The notes under the pieces: model-generated
Told to the model about the DNA's origin: nothing
Seen by the model: the letters and a program-made list of their open reading frames with translations, nothing else
The model's database searches: none
Shown here: positions 50,172-58,831 of the stretch, in pieces
Layout of the letters: every line of letters begins with the position of its first letter
How positions within the stretch are numbered: the first letter of the stretch is position 1
Origin: Chelatococcus caeni
GTDB taxonomy: Bacteria > Pseudomonadota > Alphaproteobacteria > Rhizobiales > Beijerinckiaceae
Assembly (NCBI RefSeq): GCF_014196925.1
Contig: NZ_JACIEN010000005.1
Span: forward strand, 124,001 to 188,000
Length of the DNA stretch: 64,000 nucleotides
Direction of reading: 5' to 3'
Position numbers and translations under genes: made by a program

Positions 50172-51071
50172 TCACCAGGCGGCCGCCGGGGCGCGCTGCA
50201 GCAGCCGCTCGTCGCAGAGCTGGCGCAGCAGCGCCACGTAAGGATTTCTCGCGAGGAAGCTCGCCTCGCCGAAGTAGATCGGGATCTCGGGCAGGGCGTC
50301 GAGCTCCACGGCGATGAGGTGGTCGTCGCCGGCCGTGCAGCACCAGCTCGGGATGATGCCGAAGCCGAGGCCCGCCTCGACGCAGCGCTTGACGCTGGAG
50401 CTGCCGGAGGTGGAGACGGCGATTTCCGTCTCGCCCGCGCGGCTCAGGTAGTCGAGCGCGAGGTTGCGCACGAGCTGGCCGGGCTCGTAGGTGACGAAGG
50501 GCCGGCCCCTGGTCCATTCCGGCACGTCTGCGGGTGCTGGCGGTGCGCCCCAGTGGCCCGGGTAGATCAGCGACAGGCGATAGGTGCCGATGAGGTGCTG
50601 CGGGATGGACCGGTCGCCGAAGTAGCGCTCGGTGATGCAGACGTCGAGGCTGCCGTCGCGGATCATGTCGGCGAGCACCGTGTCGCGCTCGTAGGCCATG
50701 ATCTCGATGGTGGGGTAGCGCTCGCGGAACGCCGTCATGATCGGCGGCAGGAGATAGAAGAAGATGGCCTGCGGCAGGCCGACGCGCAGCACCGGACGCT
50801 CCTTGTCGAGAATGCCGCCGAGGCGCGTCAGCATGGTCTCGAGCTCGGGCTGCAGCAGCTGGTAGAGGCTGCGGCCGCGGGCGGTGAGCGTGATCGCCTT
50901 GGCGCCCTGCTCGGAGACGACGAGCTGCTCGCCGAGCAGTTGCTCCAGCCGCCGCACGTGGTTGGCGGCGGACTGGTAGCTCATGTTGAGGGCGCGCGCC
51001 GCCGCCGAATAGGAGCCGCTCCGGGCGACGATGAAGAAGGTCTGGATCAGCGTGAGATTGGCGTCGCGCAT
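50172..51071 (-). CDS. LysR-family transcriptional regulator
   Basis: The 299-residue LysR protein starts at the ATG at 51071 (MRDANLTLIQTFFIVARSGS, YSAAARALNMSYQSAANHVR), the normal LysR N-terminus; the frame extends further upstream but not in a family-like way. It is divergent from the D-amino-acid dehydrogenase operon at 51249, which it probably controls. The 177-bp gap carries the inverted repeat TTGCC/GGCAA (51139-51163). Confidence 0.92.
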   Translation of the reverse strand: MRDANLTLIQTFFIVARSGSYSAAARALNMSYQSAANHVRRLEQLLGEQLVVSEQGAKAITLTARGRSLYQLLQPELETMLTRLGGILDKERPVLRVGLPQAIFFYLLPPIMTAFRERYPTIEIMAYERDTVLADMIRDGSLDVCITERYFGDRSIPQHLIGTYRLSLIYPGHWGAPPAPADVPEWTRGRPFVTYEPGQLVRNLALDYLSRAGETEIAVSTSGSSSVKRCVEAGLGFGIIPSWCCTAGDDHLIAVELDALPEIPIYFGEASFLARNPYVALLRQLCDERLLQRAPAAAW

Positions 51072-51138
51072 CTGCCCGGTCCCCCCGGCCTGTCCGGCTT
51101 CCTTCGTGGCGGCGGACCTTTGCACGGCCCGGGCCGCT

Positions 51139-51163
51139 TTGCCAACTTCAAGAAAACCGGCAA
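51139..51163. promoter_or_regulatory. Inverted repeat in the LysR/dehydrogenase divergent gap
   Basis: TTGCC (51139-51143) and GGCAA (51159-51163) flank the AT-rich centre AACTTCAAGAAAACC. The size and place fit a LysR-type operator with a T-N11-A-like core. It is a candidate only. Confidence 0.4.
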
Positions 51164-51248
51164 GTCGGCGCCCATCATTTGTATCGACCCGGAGCCGTGC
51201 CCGCGATGATGATCCCGGCCGCAAGCCATTCCTGCGGCAACGGTTTTC

Positions 51249-52406
51249 ATGCACTCAAGGTCTTCTCCTCACGTCGTCGTCGTGGGTGCCGGCATCGTCG
51301 GCGCGGCCGCCGCCTTCTTCCTCGAGGCGGCCGGCGCGCGGGTGACGCTGGTCGAGGCCGAGGCCCCGGCCGCGGGCGCGACGGGCGCTTCCGACGGCGC
51401 CGTTTCCGTCGCCAGCAAGCGGCCCGGCCCGATGATGGCGCTGGCGCTCGAGGCGCGGGCCTTCTACCGCGAGCTCGCCGCCAGGGGCGTGCTCGAGGGG
51501 CTGTTCCATCCCCGCTCCACCTTCCTCCTCGCGCGCGGCGACGAGGAGGCGAGCCTTCTCGAGCGCCACGGGGCCGATCTCGCCGCGGCCGGCGAGCGCG
51601 TCGTCGCCCGCAGCGCGGTGGATCTTCGCCGCCTCCTGCCGGGGCTCGGCGCCAGCGTGACGGCCGGCATCGAGGTGCCCGACGACGGCCACGCCATCGG
51701 CTACGAGATCACCGCGCGCTTCCTCGCCCGCTCGCGACCGGCGCTGCGCCGCGCGACGCCGGTCCGGGCCCTGAAGCTCAGGGGCGATCGGGTCGCAGGC
51801 GTCGTAACGGCGCAAGGCGAGATCGCCGCCGATCGGGTCATCGTCGCGGCGGGCATCGGCTCGGCGGTGCTCATCGGCCTCGGCGACGTGCTGGTGCCGC
51901 GCAAGGGGCAGATGGCCGTGACCGACCGGGCGCAACCGTCCGGCCCGGCGATCGGCGGGCACCTGATGGCGGCCACCTATCTCGCGGCCAAGCGCGGCAT
52001 CAGCCTCGACAAGCCGCATATCGGCCTCGTCATCGATCCGCTGGTCACCGGCCAGTTCCTCATCGGCGGCAGCCGGGAGGAGAACCGCTCGGACCGGCGC
52101 ACGGATGCGGCGACCATCGCCGCCATCCTGCGCGAGGCGCTCGATTTCTATCCGCCGCTGGCGGGCCGGCGGGTGATCCGCACCTTCGCCGGCATCCGCA
52201 CGGCCTGCCGCGACGGCCTGCCCATCGTCGGTCCGCATCCGGCGGTCGACGGACTCGTCGTCGCCACGGGCTTCGAGGGCGACGGCATCTGCCTCGGGCC
52301 GCTGATGGGGGCCTGCGCGGCGCGCCTCGCGCTCGGCGAGGCTCCCGCAACCGACGTCTCGGTGCTGTCGCCGCGGCGCTTCGCCGTCCGGGAGGTGGCC
52401 CAATGA
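51249..52406 (+). CDS. FAD-dependent D-amino-acid dehydrogenase subunit (DAO/HcnC-like, beta)
   Basis: The 385-residue flavoprotein of the D-amino-acid oxidase fold has an N-terminal HVVVVGAGIVGAAAAFFLEA and a C-terminal FAGIRTACRDGLPIVGPHPA followed by ATGFEGDGICLGPLMG. It is followed, with a 4-nt overlap, by a small 2Fe-2S gene and an HcnB-like gene. That trio matches three-subunit D-hydroxyproline dehydrogenase or opine oxidase complexes. Here the DAO-like subunit would oxidise the amino acid. The substrate is inferred from the neighbouring aldehyde dehydrogenase and DapA genes. Confidence 0.85.
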   Translation: MHSRSSPHVVVVGAGIVGAAAAFFLEAAGARVTLVEAEAPAAGATGASDGAVSVASKRPGPMMALALEARAFYRELAARGVLEGLFHPRSTFLLARGDEEASLLERHGADLAAAGERVVARSAVDLRRLLPGLGASVTAGIEVPDDGHAIGYEITARFLARSRPALRRATPVRALKLRGDRVAGVVTAQGEIAADRVIVAAGIGSAVLIGLGDVLVPRKGQMAVTDRAQPSGPAIGGHLMAATYLAAKRGISLDKPHIGLVIDPLVTGQFLIGGSREENRSDRRTDAATIAAILREALDFYPPLAGRRVIRTFAGIRTACRDGLPIVGPHPAVDGLVVATGFEGDGICLGPLMGACAARLALGEAPATDVSVLSPRRFAVREVAQ

Positions 52407-52660
52407 CCGGCACCTTCTTCTGGCAGGGCCGGCGCGTGCCCTTCGGCGAAGGCCAGACGCTGGCCGCGGCCTTGCTGGCAGCGGGGCTTCGCGACCTCGG
52501 CGGGCCGGATGGACGGCCCGCGCGCATCTTCTGCGGCATCGGCGCCTGCCAGGCCTGCGCCGTGACGGTCGAAGGGCTCGGCGTCGTCGAGGCCTGCCTG
52601 ACGCCGGCCGTCGACGGCATGCGCCTTGGCCCGGCGATGACGGGAGACGACCATGTCTGA
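52403..52660 (+). CDS. Small (2Fe-2S) ferredoxin-like subunit
   Basis: The 85-residue protein has FCGIGACQACAVTV with C-x4-C-x2-C and a fourth Cys in VEACLTPA, the plant-type [2Fe-2S] arrangement of HcnA-like subunits. It overlaps the upstream flavoprotein and the downstream HcnB-like gene. It would pass electrons between the two flavoproteins of the complex. Start ATG 52403 overlaps the upstream stop. Confidence 0.88.
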   Translation: MTGTFFWQGRRVPFGEGQTLAAALLAAGLRDLGGPDGRPARIFCGIGACQACAVTVEGLGVVEACLTPAVDGMRLGPAMTGDDHV

Positions 52661-53981
52661 CGCGCCCGTCCTCGTCGTCGGCGCCGGCCCCGCTGGGCTC
52701 GGCGCGGCGCTCGCCCTTGCGCAGGCCGGCGTGCCGGTCGTCCTCACCGAGCAGCGGGACGCGATCGGCGGTGCCATCCACCGCCAACCGGCAAGCCCGC
52801 AGGTGCCGAAGGTGCTGCGCCCGGCGCGCCACGCCCGCAGCTTCGCCATGCTCGCGGCCGGTCTCGCCGCCGCGGGCGGCCGCATCGACCTGCGCACCTC
52901 GACCGTCTTCCTCGGCCTCGACGGGGCCGACAACGCCCTCATCGACGACAGGCGCAGGCAGCGCGTCGAGGCGCTAAGCCCGGCCGGCATCATCCTCGCC
53001 ACTGGCGCGGTCGAGAAGGTGCATCCCTTCCCCGGCTGGGAGCTGCCGGGCGTCATGACGGCCGGCGGCGCACAGGTGCTGCTGAAGGAGACGGGCCGGG
53101 CGCCCGACGGGCCGGTCCTCGTTGCGGGCAGCGGGCCGCTCCTCCTCGCCGTCGCCGCCCAGCTCGCCGCTGCCGGCAATCCGCCCGTCGCAGTGCTGGA
53201 GCGGGGCCGCCCCTGGCGCCGGCCGACAGCACTTGCGGCGATGCTCGCCTCACCCGCGAATGTCGCCGAAGGCGTCGGCTATGCCGCGCGACTGCTGCGG
53301 CACGGCGTGCCCTATGTCACGGGCGCGGCGGTCACTGCCGTCCGCACGCAAGGCGACGACCTCGACGTCATGGTGCGCCACGGCGCGGCCGAGCGCACCT
53401 ATCGTGTGCGCCATCTCCTCGTCCATGACGGCCTACGGGCGGGCGCGAGCACGGGGATCACCGAGACGCGCGACGGGCCGGTTCCGGTCCTCCTCGCCGG
53501 CGACGGCCGCGAGATCCTGGGCGCCGATGCCGCCGTCGCGGACGGACGCCGCGCCGCGGCCGAGATGCTCGCCCTTCTCGGGCGAGGCGCGGCCAGTGCC
53601 GGCGACGAACAGACGCTCGGCGCGGCCCGCCGGTTCCAGGCGGCGCTCGCCCGGCTCTGCGAGGCGCCGCCACCGTCGCCTCCGCCCGAAACGCTCGTCT
53701 GCCGCTGCGAGGGCCTGCGCGTCGCCGACCTCGACCACCTCCGGCCTGACGCGTCCATGCGCGAGCTCAGGCTTGTCGGCCGCTTCGGCATGGGCCCGTG
53801 CCAGGGCCGCTTCTGCGGCGCGAGCGTCGCTGCGCTGCGCCCCGATGCCGATCCTTCGCTCAAGGCCTCGGCCGTGCCGCGCTGGCCGGTCCGGCCCGTC
53901 TCGCTCGCCTCCCTCGCGGGCTTCGGCGATCCCGCCGCCCGCACCAACCCCAGGATCCATCAGGACACCGAGGACCGATGA
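52653..53981 (+). CDS. FAD/NAD(P)-binding oxidoreductase subunit (HcnB/OoxA-like, alpha)
   Basis: The 442-residue flavoprotein starts VLVVGAGPAGLGAALALAQA and has a second Rossmann-type motif GPVLVAGSGPLLLAVAAQLAA. It ends in a BFD-like [2Fe-2S] domain with TLVCRCEGLRV and GMGPCQGRFCGASVAALR. This is the alpha subunit type of D-hydroxyproline dehydrogenase, octopine/nopaline oxidase and cyanide synthase complexes. It overlaps the small Fe-S gene by 8 nt and the aldehyde dehydrogenase gene by 4 nt. Confidence 0.9.
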   Translation: MSDAPVLVVGAGPAGLGAALALAQAGVPVVLTEQRDAIGGAIHRQPASPQVPKVLRPARHARSFAMLAAGLAAAGGRIDLRTSTVFLGLDGADNALIDDRRRQRVEALSPAGIILATGAVEKVHPFPGWELPGVMTAGGAQVLLKETGRAPDGPVLVAGSGPLLLAVAAQLAAAGNPPVAVLERGRPWRRPTALAAMLASPANVAEGVGYAARLLRHGVPYVTGAAVTAVRTQGDDLDVMVRHGAAERTYRVRHLLVHDGLRAGASTGITETRDGPVPVLLAGDGREILGADAAVADGRRAAAEMLALLGRGAASAGDEQTLGAARRFQAALARLCEAPPPSPPPETLVCRCEGLRVADLDHLRPDASMRELRLVGRFGMGPCQGRFCGASVAALRPDADPSLKASAVPRWPVRPVSLASLAGFGDPAARTNPRIHQDTEDR

Positions 53982-55384
53982 CCACGCATTCGCTCGCCCT
54001 CAACGAAGCCGGCCGGCAACGGCCCGTTCTCGACGTGACGTCGCCCTTCTCAGGCGAGGTCGTCGGGCGCGTCGTCGCCGACGATGCCGTCACCATCGCC
54101 GCCGCCCTGCGTGCCGCGCGCCGCGCCTGGCAGGAATTCCGCCGCTCGACGCCCTTCGAGCGCAAGACGCTGCTTTTCGCCCTTGCGGACAAGCTCGCCG
54201 GTGAGGCCGAGCCGATGGCGCAGCTGATCTCGGCCGAGGTGGGCAAGACCATCGCGGAGGCGCGCAACGAGGTGCGTCGCGCGCAGAACACCCTGCGCCT
54301 CTCGGCCGAGGCGGCCATCGTGCTGCATGGGGAGGTGCTGCCCTGCGCCGTCGTCGCCGGCGCGCCGGACAAGGTGGCGCAGGTGTCGTGGCAGCCGGCG
54401 GGCGTCGTCGGTGCCATCACGCCGTTCAACTACCCGCTCAACCTCCTGTGCCACAAGCTCGGGCCGGCCATCGCCGCCGGCAATGCGGTGGTCGCCAAGC
54501 CCTCGCCGAAGGCGCCGCTTGCGGCGGCGCGGCTCGCGGAGCTCGCCGAGGAGGCCGGCTTCCCCGAGGGCCTGTTCTCGGTGGTGCACGGCGGCGCCGA
54601 GGCGGCGGCGGTGCTGGCGAGCGGCGACATCGACATCCTGAGCTTCACCGGCGGCCCGCAGGCGGGGCTGGCACTCAAGAACGCCTCCGGCCTCGTGCGC
54701 TGCCTGATGGAGCTCGGCGGCAACGATCCGCTCATCGTCCTGCCCGACGCCGATCTCGACCGGGCGGCGGATACCGCGATCGCCCACCGCTTCGAGATCG
54801 CCGGCCAGAGCTGCGCGGCGGTGAAGAAGCTCTACCTGCACGACGACATCCACGACGCCATGATCGAGCGCCTGATCGCCCGCATCGCCGAGGTGGTGAC
54901 GGGCGATCCCGCTGACGCGGCGACCGTCATGGGCCCGGTCATCGACGAGGCGGCGGCGGCCGAGGTGGAACGGCGCATGCGCAAGGCGGCGGCGGAGGGC
55001 GGACGCATCCTCGCCGGCGGCACGCGCCGCGGCACCTTGGTGGCACCGACCCTGATCGACGACGTGCCGGCCTCGACCGATCTCGTCAAGTCGGAGACCT
55101 TCGGCCCGGTCCTCGCGGTGCGGCGCTTCACCGCGATCGACACGGTCATCACCGAGGTGGACGACAGCCCCTACGGCCTGCAGGCCGGCATCTTTACCAA
55201 CGACCATGCCCTCGTGCGGTGCCTGTCCCGGCAATTGCGCGTCGGCGGCGTGATGGTGAACGAGGGCCCCGACTTCCGGGCCGAGAACGTGCCCTTCGGC
55301 GGCATCAAGTCGAGCGGCCTCGGGCGCGAGGGCATCCACGTGACCTTGCGGGAAATGAGCGAGCTCAAGGTCGTGATCGACTGA
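53978..55384 (+). CDS. Aldehyde dehydrogenase family protein
   Basis: The 468-residue NAD(P)-dependent enzyme has ITPFNYPLNLLCHKLGPAIA, the catalytic Glu in MELGGNDP and the catalytic Cys in EIAGQSCAAVKK, and a C-terminal VPFGGIKSSGLGREG. It is similar in layout to the lactaldehyde/GAPN-type branch. In a hydroxyproline pathway it would be the 2-oxoglutarate semialdehyde dehydrogenase, giving 2-oxoglutarate; that role is inferred from context. It starts inside the stop of the upstream gene. Confidence 0.9.
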   Translation: MTTHSLALNEAGRQRPVLDVTSPFSGEVVGRVVADDAVTIAAALRAARRAWQEFRRSTPFERKTLLFALADKLAGEAEPMAQLISAEVGKTIAEARNEVRRAQNTLRLSAEAAIVLHGEVLPCAVVAGAPDKVAQVSWQPAGVVGAITPFNYPLNLLCHKLGPAIAAGNAVVAKPSPKAPLAAARLAELAEEAGFPEGLFSVVHGGAEAAAVLASGDIDILSFTGGPQAGLALKNASGLVRCLMELGGNDPLIVLPDADLDRAADTAIAHRFEIAGQSCAAVKKLYLHDDIHDAMIERLIARIAEVVTGDPADAATVMGPVIDEAAAAEVERRMRKAAAEGGRILAGGTRRGTLVAPTLIDDVPASTDLVKSETFGPVLAVRRFTAIDTVITEVDDSPYGLQAGIFTNDHALVRCLSRQLRVGGVMVNEGPDFRAENVPFGGIKSSGLGREGIHVTLREMSELKVVID

Positions 55385-55397
55385 GCGTGCCAGGACA

Positions 55398-56330
55398 ATG
55401 ATGGACAAAGCCATGAACGACATTTCGCTCCGGCGTCGCCTTTCCGGCGTCTTCACAGCCCTCGTCACCCCGATGCGTGACGGACGGATCGATCTTGCCG
55501 CGCTCGAGCGCCACATCGAGGCGCAGCTCGCCGCCGGCGTCGCCGGGCTCGTGCCGATCGGCACCACGGGCGAGGCCGCGACCTTGAGCGAGGCCGAGAC
55601 GGACGAGGTCATCCGCCTCACGGTCGAAAAGGCCCGCGGCCGGGCCTTCGTCATGGCGGGCGCGGGCTCCAACGCCACCAGCATCGCCGTCGCCAAGGCC
55701 GAGCGCGCCGCGCACCTCGGCGTCGACGGTCTGCTCGTCGTCACGCCCTATTACAACAAGCCCTCGCAGGCGGGCCTCGCCGCGCATTTCGCCGCCGTAG
55801 CAGGCGCGGTCGACCTGCCGATCATGCTCTACAGCGTGCCTGGGCGCACGGGTGTCGAACTCGCGGCAGCGACCTGCGCCAGCCTCGCGAGCGAGCATGC
55901 CAACATCGTCGCCATCAAGGAGGCGGGCGGGCGCGTCGAGCGGGTGACGGAACTGCGCCTCGCCTGCGGGCCCGACTTCATCATTCATTCCGGCGACGAC
56001 GGGCTGACCTTGCCCTTCCTCGCGGCGGGCGCCGACGGCGTGACGAGCGTCGCCTCCAACCTCGTGCCGGCGGAGATGGTGGCGCTCGTCGCTTCCTGGC
56101 AGGCGGGTGACGTAGCGGCGGCGCGGGCCATGCACGAGCGGCTCTACCCGGTGTTCCGCGACCTCTTCGTCGAGAGCAACCCGGTGCCGGTCAAGACGGC
56201 GCTCGCCCGGCGCGGCGCGATGGCGGCCGAGGTGCGCGCGCCGCTGGCGCCGCTGATGCCCGCGAGCCTTGCCGTGCTCGAGAAGAGCCTCGCCGGCTTC
56301 GAGGCCGCAAACCTACAAAAAAGCCGATAG
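55398..56330 (+). CDS. DapA family aldolase/deaminase
   Basis: The 310-residue TIM-barrel enzyme has GVFTALVTPMRDGRIDL, PIGTTGEAATLSE, YYNKPSQAG, the catalytic Tyr in YSVPGRTG and the Schiff-base Lys in IVAIKEAGGR. These canonical residues fit either 4-hydroxytetrahydrodipicolinate synthase or the DapA-like pyrroline-4-hydroxy-2-carboxylate deaminase of hydroxyproline catabolism. Its place after a dehydrogenase complex and an aldehyde dehydrogenase favours the second, by inference. Two adjacent ATG codons (55398, 55401) are possible starts. Confidence 0.88.
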   Translation: MMDKAMNDISLRRRLSGVFTALVTPMRDGRIDLAALERHIEAQLAAGVAGLVPIGTTGEAATLSEAETDEVIRLTVEKARGRAFVMAGAGSNATSIAVAKAERAAHLGVDGLLVVTPYYNKPSQAGLAAHFAAVAGAVDLPIMLYSVPGRTGVELAAATCASLASEHANIVAIKEAGGRVERVTELRLACGPDFIIHSGDDGLTLPFLAAGADGVTSVASNLVPAEMVALVASWQAGDVAAARAMHERLYPVFRDLFVESNPVPVKTALARRGAMAAEVRAPLAPLMPASLAVLEKSLAGFEAANLQKSR

Positions 56331-56364
56331 GAGGGGGGCGTACTCTAGCATTGTTCGCATAAGA

Positions 56365-56396
56365 GCCTCGCCTACCATCGACGGGTCCGGCGAGGC
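56365..56396 (+). terminator. Hairpin between the catabolic genes and the amino-acid importer
   Basis: GCCTCGCC (56365-56372) and GGCGAGGC (56389-56396) form an 8-bp stem with a 16-nt loop. No T-run follows, so it could be a weak terminator or a processing/stability element rather than a strong stop. Confidence 0.45.
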
Positions 56397-56443
56397 CCGG
56401 GCCACGAGAATTCACAAACCTTCGGGGAACAGCGGAGCCAATC

Positions 56444-57274
56444 ATGAAGACAGCGTTTGCCAAGATCGGCAGGGCCCTTGCCGTCGCGCTCGCCCTGACG
56501 AGCGCACCCGCCGTGGCGCAGGACACGGTGGAGGCCGTGCGCTCGCGCGGCGTCCTGCGCATCCCGGGCATCCTCAACGAGGACCCGTACTTCAACAAGG
56601 ATCCGCGCACGGGCGAATGGCGCGGCTTCGCCGTGGAGATGGCCCGCGACATCGCCAGCACGCTCGGCGTCAAGCTCGAGGTGGTGGAATCCTCATGGCC
56701 CAACTCCATCCTCGACGTGCAGAGCGGCAAGGCGGACCTTGCCTTCGGCATCACCGCGACGCCGCAGCGAGCGCTCTCGGTCGCCTTCTCGGCGCCGACC
56801 TATTTCAACAGCTTCGTCATCGTCTCGCCCAACCCGGAGCTCGCCAAGCTGAGCTGGGCCGAGCTCAACGACCCCAAGTACACCTTCGCCGTCGACATGG
56901 GCTCCTCGCAGGATCTCATCTCCCAGCAGTACCTGCCCAAGGCCAAGGTCCTGCGCTTCAAGAGCCGCGACGAGGCGATCGTGGCGGTGGTGAGCGGCAA
57001 GGCCGTCGGCCTCGTCAACACCATGCTCAACGGCCTCGTCATGACCAAGAAGACGGATGCCATCGGCCGGGTCATGGTGCCGCAGCCGGTGCTGTCGACG
57101 CCGTCCGTCGTTGCCATGAACTACGGCACCGACGAGAAGTGGAAGGCCTTCATCTCGGCCTGGGCCGAATACAACCGCCGCATCGGCAACAACCAGACCT
57201 GGATCGTCAAGAGCCTTGAGCCTTTCGGCATCACGCTCGACGACATGCCCGAGGGCGTCGGTTTCGGTGGTTGA
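56444..57274 (+). CDS. Polar amino acid ABC transporter substrate-binding protein
   Basis: The 276-residue periplasmic protein of family 3 has a signal peptide (about 1-25, LAVALALTSAPAVAQ), then VRSRGVLRIPGILNEDPYFN, DLAFGITATPQRALSVAFSA and YLPKAKVLRFKSRDEAIVAV. It binds an amino acid or derivative and probably brings in the substrate of the dehydrogenase operon upstream. GGGAACAGCGGAG precedes the ATG. It is separated by a stem-loop from its permease gene. Confidence 0.92.
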   Translation: MKTAFAKIGRALAVALALTSAPAVAQDTVEAVRSRGVLRIPGILNEDPYFNKDPRTGEWRGFAVEMARDIASTLGVKLEVVESSWPNSILDVQSGKADLAFGITATPQRALSVAFSAPTYFNSFVIVSPNPELAKLSWAELNDPKYTFAVDMGSSQDLISQQYLPKAKVLRFKSRDEAIVAVVSGKAVGLVNTMLNGLVMTKKTDAIGRVMVPQPVLSTPSVVAMNYGTDEKWKAFISAWAEYNRRIGNNQTWIVKSLEPFGITLDDMPEGVGFGG

Positions 57275-57280
57275 TGGCGG

Positions 57281-57349
57281 GAGCGGCCCCCTTGGCGCCC
57301 GTTCCGGCCGGGTCGATCGGACCTGGCCGGAGCCGCCGGTGGGCCGCTC
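57281..57349 (+). promoter_or_regulatory. Nested stem-loop between binding-protein and permease genes
   Basis: GAGCGGCC (57281-57288) pairs with GGCCGCTC (57342-57349), enclosing TCCGGCC (57303-57309) with GGCCGGA (57325-57331). Such structures after binding-protein genes usually protect the upstream mRNA and reduce downstream expression. Confidence 0.6.
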
Positions 57350-57367
57350 TTCTTGAAGGATAGCCGT

Positions 57368-58030
57368 ATGTATTCCTGGAGTTTCTTTCCCATCTTCCAG
57401 GCCAGCGACCTGTTCCTGTGGGGTCTTTGGGTCACGGTCGTCTACACGTTCGGATCGATCGTCCTTGGTCTCGTCCTCGGGCTCGCCCTGTGCTTCTGCC
57501 GCCTGTCCGGCAACCGCGCCCTTGACTGGGTGGCGCAGGGTTTCCAGGAGCTGTTCCGCTGCACGCCGCTCCTGGTGCAGCTCTTGTGGTTCTACTACGC
57601 CCTGCCGCTGCTCCTCGGCATCGACATCGACAACCACGTCGCGGCCATGGCGACCCTGTCGCTCTATGCGGCGGCCTTCTACGCGGAGATCTTCCGCGGC
57701 GGCATCCTCTCCATCGCCAAGGGACAGTCGGAGGCGGGAGCGGCCATCGGCATGTCGAAGGCGCAGATCATGCGCCGCATCGTGCTGCCGCAGGCCTCGC
57801 GCCGGATGCTGCCGGCCTTCATCAACCAGTCGGTCATCCAGTTCAAGAACACCTCGCTCATCTCGGTGATCTCGGTCGCGGACCTCGCCTACATGGCTTC
57901 GGTCGTGAACGGCCAGACCTACCGTCCGCTCGAATCCTACACGGCGGTGGCGGTGCTCTATTTCGTCATCCTGTTCCCGCTGACCCGCCTCGCCGACTAC
58001 ATCGAGCGGCGCCTGAGGGTGAGCGAGTGA
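57368..58030 (+). CDS. Polar amino acid ABC transporter permease
   Basis: The 220-residue membrane protein has [40 protein letters not shown] and the EAA loop [23 protein letters not shown] 57368 is chosen with GAAGGA upstream. It probably works as a homodimer with the ATPase at 58045 and the binding protein at 56444. Confidence 0.93.
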   Translation: MYSWSFFPIFQASDLFLWGLWVTVVYTFGSIVLGLVLGLALCFCRLSGNRALDWVAQGFQELFRCTPLLVQLLWFYYALPLLLGIDIDNHVAAMATLSLYAAAFYAEIFRGGILSIAKGQSEAGAAIGMSKAQIMRRIVLPQASRRMLPAFINQSVIQFKNTSLISVISVADLAYMASVVNGQTYRPLESYTAVAVLYFVILFPLTRLADYIERRLRVSE

Positions 58031-58044
58031 AGGAAAAGAAAGTC

Positions 58045-58821
58045 ATGTCAGTCGCTTCCCCCGCAGCCGCGGACACGATCCTCGAAGCGCGCGGCATCGC
58101 CAAGAGCTTCGGCCAGCTGCCGGTGCTCAAGGGCATCGACCTGGCGCTCACGGCCGGCGAGGTCGTGTCGATCATCGGGCCGTCGGGCTCCGGCAAGTCG
58201 ACCTTCATCCGTTGCATGAACATGCTGGAGCGGCCGGATGCCGGCGAGATCCGCTTCCGCGGCCGACGGGTCGGCGCCCGCTTTGCCGACCACGGTGCCG
58301 AGATCGGCCAGGGCACGCTGCGCCGCCACGTCGGCATGGTCTTCCAGCACTTCAACCTCTTCCCCCACCGCACCGTGCTGCAGAACGTGACCGAGGGGCC
58401 GACCGTGGTGCTCGGCCAGTCGCAGAAGGAGGCCGAGGCCGTGGCGATGGACTATCTCGCGCAGGTGGGCCTCGCCGACAAGCGCGACGCCTGGCCGGCG
58501 CAGCTCTCCGGCGGGCAGAAGCAGCGCGTCGCGATCGCCCGGGCGCTCGCCATGCAGCCGGATGCCCTCCTGCTCGACGAGGTGACCAGCGCGCTCGATC
58601 CCGAGCTCGTGGGCGAGGTGCTCGGCGTCGTGCGCCGGCTCGCCGACCAGGGCATGACCATGGCCATCGTCACGCACGAGATCTCCTTCGCGGCGGAGGT
58701 GTCGGACCGCGTCGTCTTCATGGAGGGGGGCGTCATCGCGGCCGAAGGCTCGCCGCAGGAGATCTGCCGCGAGCCGAGGCACGAGCGCCTGAAGGCCTTC
58801 CTCGCCCGCTTCAACGCCTGA
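58045..58821 (+). CDS. Polar amino acid ABC transporter ATP-binding protein
   Basis: The 258-residue ATPase has Walker [12 protein letters not shown]-loop [12 protein letters not shown], signature LSGGQKQR and Walker [14 protein letters not shown], the GlnQ/HisP class. The ATG at 58045 has AAGGAAAAG at 7 nt; a GTG at 58027 overlapping the permease stop is possible. It completes the importer. Confidence 0.93.
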   Translation: MSVASPAAADTILEARGIAKSFGQLPVLKGIDLALTAGEVVSIIGPSGSGKSTFIRCMNMLERPDAGEIRFRGRRVGARFADHGAEIGQGTLRRHVGMVFQHFNLFPHRTVLQNVTEGPTVVLGQSQKEAEAVAMDYLAQVGLADKRDAWPAQLSGGQKQRVAIARALAMQPDALLLDEVTSALDPELVGEVLGVVRRLADQGMTMAIVTHEISFAAEVSDRVVFMEGGVIAAEGSPQEICREPRHERLKAFLARFNA

Positions 58822-58831
58822 GGAGGGCAGG

